Positions 4,924 to 6,456 of a stretch of DNA of 6,456 nt are shown piece after piece. The DNA is from DATLFI01 sp035524895 (GTDB lineage: Bacteria; Acidobacteriota; Thermoanaerobaculia; Multivoradales; Multivoraceae): NCBI GenBank assembly GCA_035524895.1, contig DATLFI010000030.1:1-6456 (forward strand), read 5' to 3'. The notes beneath the pieces were generated by a model. It ran no database searches and was not told the origin of the DNA. It saw only the letters and a program-made list of their open reading frames with translations. The stretch's first letter is position 1, and each line of letters begins with the position of its first letter. A program made the translations under genes and the position numbers.

Positions 4924-6291
4924 ATGCGACGCGCCCGTCCAAAGTCGTGCTGCTCGCTCGTGCGTGCAGTGTCGCCGGTGATGCTCGCGCTGACCTGCCT
5001 CGTGCCCGCGGCCGCCGCCGAGAGTCCGAAGCCGCACGTCCTCCTGATCACCGTCGACACGCTCCGCGCCGATGCGCTGGGCTGCTACGGCAACGAGCAC
5101 ACGCCGACGCCTCGTGTGGACGCGCTCGCACGGCGGGGCGTTCTTTTCGAGGACACCATCACGACCATCGGCAAGACCGGTCCGGCTATCGCTTCCCTGT
5201 TCACCTCGCTCTACCCGCCCACCCATGGCGCGCGCCGCAACGGCGTGCCGATGCGGCCCGACATCCCCACCTTGGCCGAGACGCTGCAGGCGGCCGGCTA
5301 CCGAACCGGTGGATTCGTCAGCAACTGGACCCTGCGCTCGCGGCTCGCGGCCGTGCACCGCGGCTTCGACCACTGGGACGAGGATTTCGACCGCAAGCGC
5401 AACCCGTTCGGCGCCTCCGAGCGGACCGCGACCGCGGTGCTCGACGCCTCGCTACGGTGGATCCGCGCCCAGGACAAGAGCGATGCACCGATCTTCCTGT
5501 GGGCTCATTTCAGCGAGCCCCACGATCCCTACGAACGGCACCAGGGGTTCGAAGTGCCGCTGCCGCGCGAACGGAGCGACGGTTGGCAGAAGCGCTGGCG
5601 CTACGCCTCGGAGGTCGCATTCGTGGACGACGCCATCGGGAAGTTGCTGGACGGCGTCGAGTCGACCATGCCGAAGTCGGAGCGTCTGACGATCTTCGTC
5701 GCCGATCACGGCGAGAGCCTGGGCGAGCACGGCTACTGGGGACACGGCAAGAACACGTTCTGGCCGACGCTGCGAATCCCTTTGGTGCTCGAGGGAGTCG
5801 GCGTTCCCCGAGGCAAGAGAGTCGACAGCCCCGTGAGTATCGTGGACGTACTGCCGACGGTGCTCGAGCTGCTCGACTTGCCCGCGGCCGAAGGCATGGC
5901 CGGAGTCAGCCTGGCCAAAGCGTGGAGGGGCGACGTCTCGAAGGATCGCGCACGCTTTGCCTTCGCCGATCGCCATAGTGCGATCGGACCGACCGGGCGC
6001 ACGCTGTACGAGCACCCGCTCGAGATCGCCCTACAGATCGCGCGGGTGAAGACGATCTACGACTTCGACCGCCAGCGACCCCGCTTCTTCGATCTCTCCG
6101 CCGACCCCCGCGAGAATCGACCGCTCGAGTCGTCGCCGGTGGAGTTCCAGCCGCCGTTGTACCGTCGCCTGGCTGCCTGGTACCGCGAGCTGCCGAAGTA
6201 CGAGAGCCGCTCCGGCGAGCTCAGTGCCGAGGACGTCGAGCAGCTCCGTGCCCTCGGCTACATCGAGGGACGCGAGGCCGGCGGGGACTAG
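4924..6291 (+). CDS. Exported sulfatase-family (alkaline phosphatase superfamily) hydrolase with Thr at the formylglycine position
   Basis: This 455-residue protein opens with a Sec-type signal peptide: basic MRRARPK, a hydrophobic core to about residue 28, and a probable cleavage in PAAAAES near 32/33, so it should act in the periplasm or outside. The sulfatase fold follows: HVLLITVDTLRADALGCYG (38-56) with metal ligand Asp45; GPAIASLFTSLYPPTHG (86-102); FLWAHFSEPHDPY (191-203); VADHGESLGEHGYWGHGKN (259-277) with Asp261, His262 and His274; LRIPLVL; and a tail with FFDLSADPREN and EQLRALGYI. The motif that is C/S-x-P-x-R in true sulfatases reads T-G-P-A-I (85-89), so no formylglycine can form. 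Thr may be the nucleophile, as in the phosphotransferases LtaS and EptA of this superfamily; phosphoester hydrolysis or transfer is therefore as likely as sulfate ester cleavage. A GTG at 4843, overlapping the previous stop as GTGA, is in frame but would bury the signal peptide, so ATG 4924 is preferred. Fold certain, substrate unknown. Confidence 0.93.
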   Translation: MRRARPKSCCSLVRAVSPVMLALTCLVPAAAAESPKPHVLLITVDTLRADALGCYGNEHTPTPRVDALARRGVLFEDTITTIGKTGPAIASLFTSLYPPTHGARRNGVPMRPDIPTLAETLQAAGYRTGGFVSNWTLRSRLAAVHRGFDHWDEDFDRKRNPFGASERTATAVLDASLRWIRAQDKSDAPIFLWAHFSEPHDPYERHQGFEVPLPRERSDGWQKRWRYASEVAFVDDAIGKLLDGVESTMPKSERLTIFVADHGESLGEHGYWGHGKNTFWPTLRIPLVLEGVGVPRGKRVDSPVSIVDVLPTVLELLDLPAAEGMAGVSLAKAWRGDVSKDRARFAFADRHSAIGPTGRTLYEHPLEIALQIARVKTIYDFDRQRPRFFDLSADPRENRPLESSPVEFQPPLYRRLAAWYRELPKYESRSGELSAEDVEQLRALGYIEGREAGGD

Positions 6292-6456
6292 GAGCCCGTG
6301 GTGAAACCCGCGTGCGGCTGCGCGCGGGGATCTGCGGTCGCTGGCAAGGCGTGGCCGACGAACGCGATGCGGTGCCATCGTGCAGGAGGCCCAACGCAGC
6401 CAGCGGCCGCAAACCCCCGCGCCCAAAGCGGTTGGGGCGGCGTGGGGCCGTCTGCG
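6292..6456. other. 3' intergenic tail with no recognised gene
   Basis: Besides the 6307-6328 hairpin, a second weaker structure is possible: CCC/CCGC (6414-6420) against GCGG/GGG (6428-6436) with a 2-nt bulge, close to the window end. A plus-strand frame from GTG 6301, preceded by TAGGAG at 6289-6294, stays open to base 6456, but its Ala/Gly/Pro/Arg-rich translation matches no family I know and it runs through the terminator-like hairpin. An AGGAGG-like string at 6384-6389 has no start codon at usable distance. The content is therefore unassigned. Confidence 0.4.
6307..6328 (+). terminator. Strong GC hairpin after the sulfatase-like gene
   Basis: CCCGCGTGC (6307-6315) and GCGCGCGGG (6320-6328) form a 9-bp stem with one G-U pair and a GGCT tetraloop, starting 16 nt after the stop codon. 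It is the strongest hairpin I found in the window's intergenic DNA. It lacks a T-tract, as is common for terminator-like hairpins in GC-rich genomes. It is the likely 3' end of the sulfatase-like transcript. Confidence 0.5.

Overview
The window is about two-thirds G+C with densely packed, mostly short-spaced genes. It looks like chromosomal DNA of a high-GC Gram-negative-type bacterium. The gene set (ApaG, TruD, RNase D, a secreted sulfatase-fold protein ending in an LRALGY-type tail) and the codon use would suit a Myxococcota or other former deltaproteobacterial lineage. That placement is inference from style, not from a marker. No mobile element, CRISPR array, phage gene, tRNA or rRNA was recognised.

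Layout. Left edge: the 3' three-quarters of apaG (+, 1-270). Facing it on the minus strand is a two-gene unit read right to left: truD (1891-779), followed with a 53-nt overlap by an acyl-CoA synthetase gene (831-314) that is badly broken. Its N-terminal ~62 residues are joined, out of frame, to its C-terminal ~110 residues, and the whole catalytic core (roughly 330 residues, about 1 kb) is missing. Centre: a 189-residue protein of probable chorismate-lyase (UbiC/DUF98) fold (+, 2071-2640) is divergent from truD and convergent, 17 bp apart, with RNase D (-, 3836-2658). Right: 59 bp from RNase D and divergent to it is an unusual MobA-like nucleotidyltransferase (+, 3896-4846), then a signal-peptide-bearing sulfatase-family protein (+, 4924-6291) that has Thr where true sulfatases carry the formylglycine Cys/Ser. 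The last 165 bp hold a strong GC hairpin and no recognisable gene.

How the genes relate: TruD (tRNA pseudouridine-13) and RNase D (tRNA and structured RNA 3' processing) are RNA-metabolism housekeeping genes but are not in one operon. The nucleotidyltransferase and the exported sulfatase-fold protein are same-strand neighbours, yet a hairpin and a possible promoter lie between them, so co-function is only a possibility. I do not see a convincing new multi-gene system. The most noteworthy items are the internally deleted acyl-CoA synthetase with its ATGA stop/start overlap, the formylglycine-less sulfatase homologue, and the two poorly characterised enzymes (UbiC-like and MobA-like).
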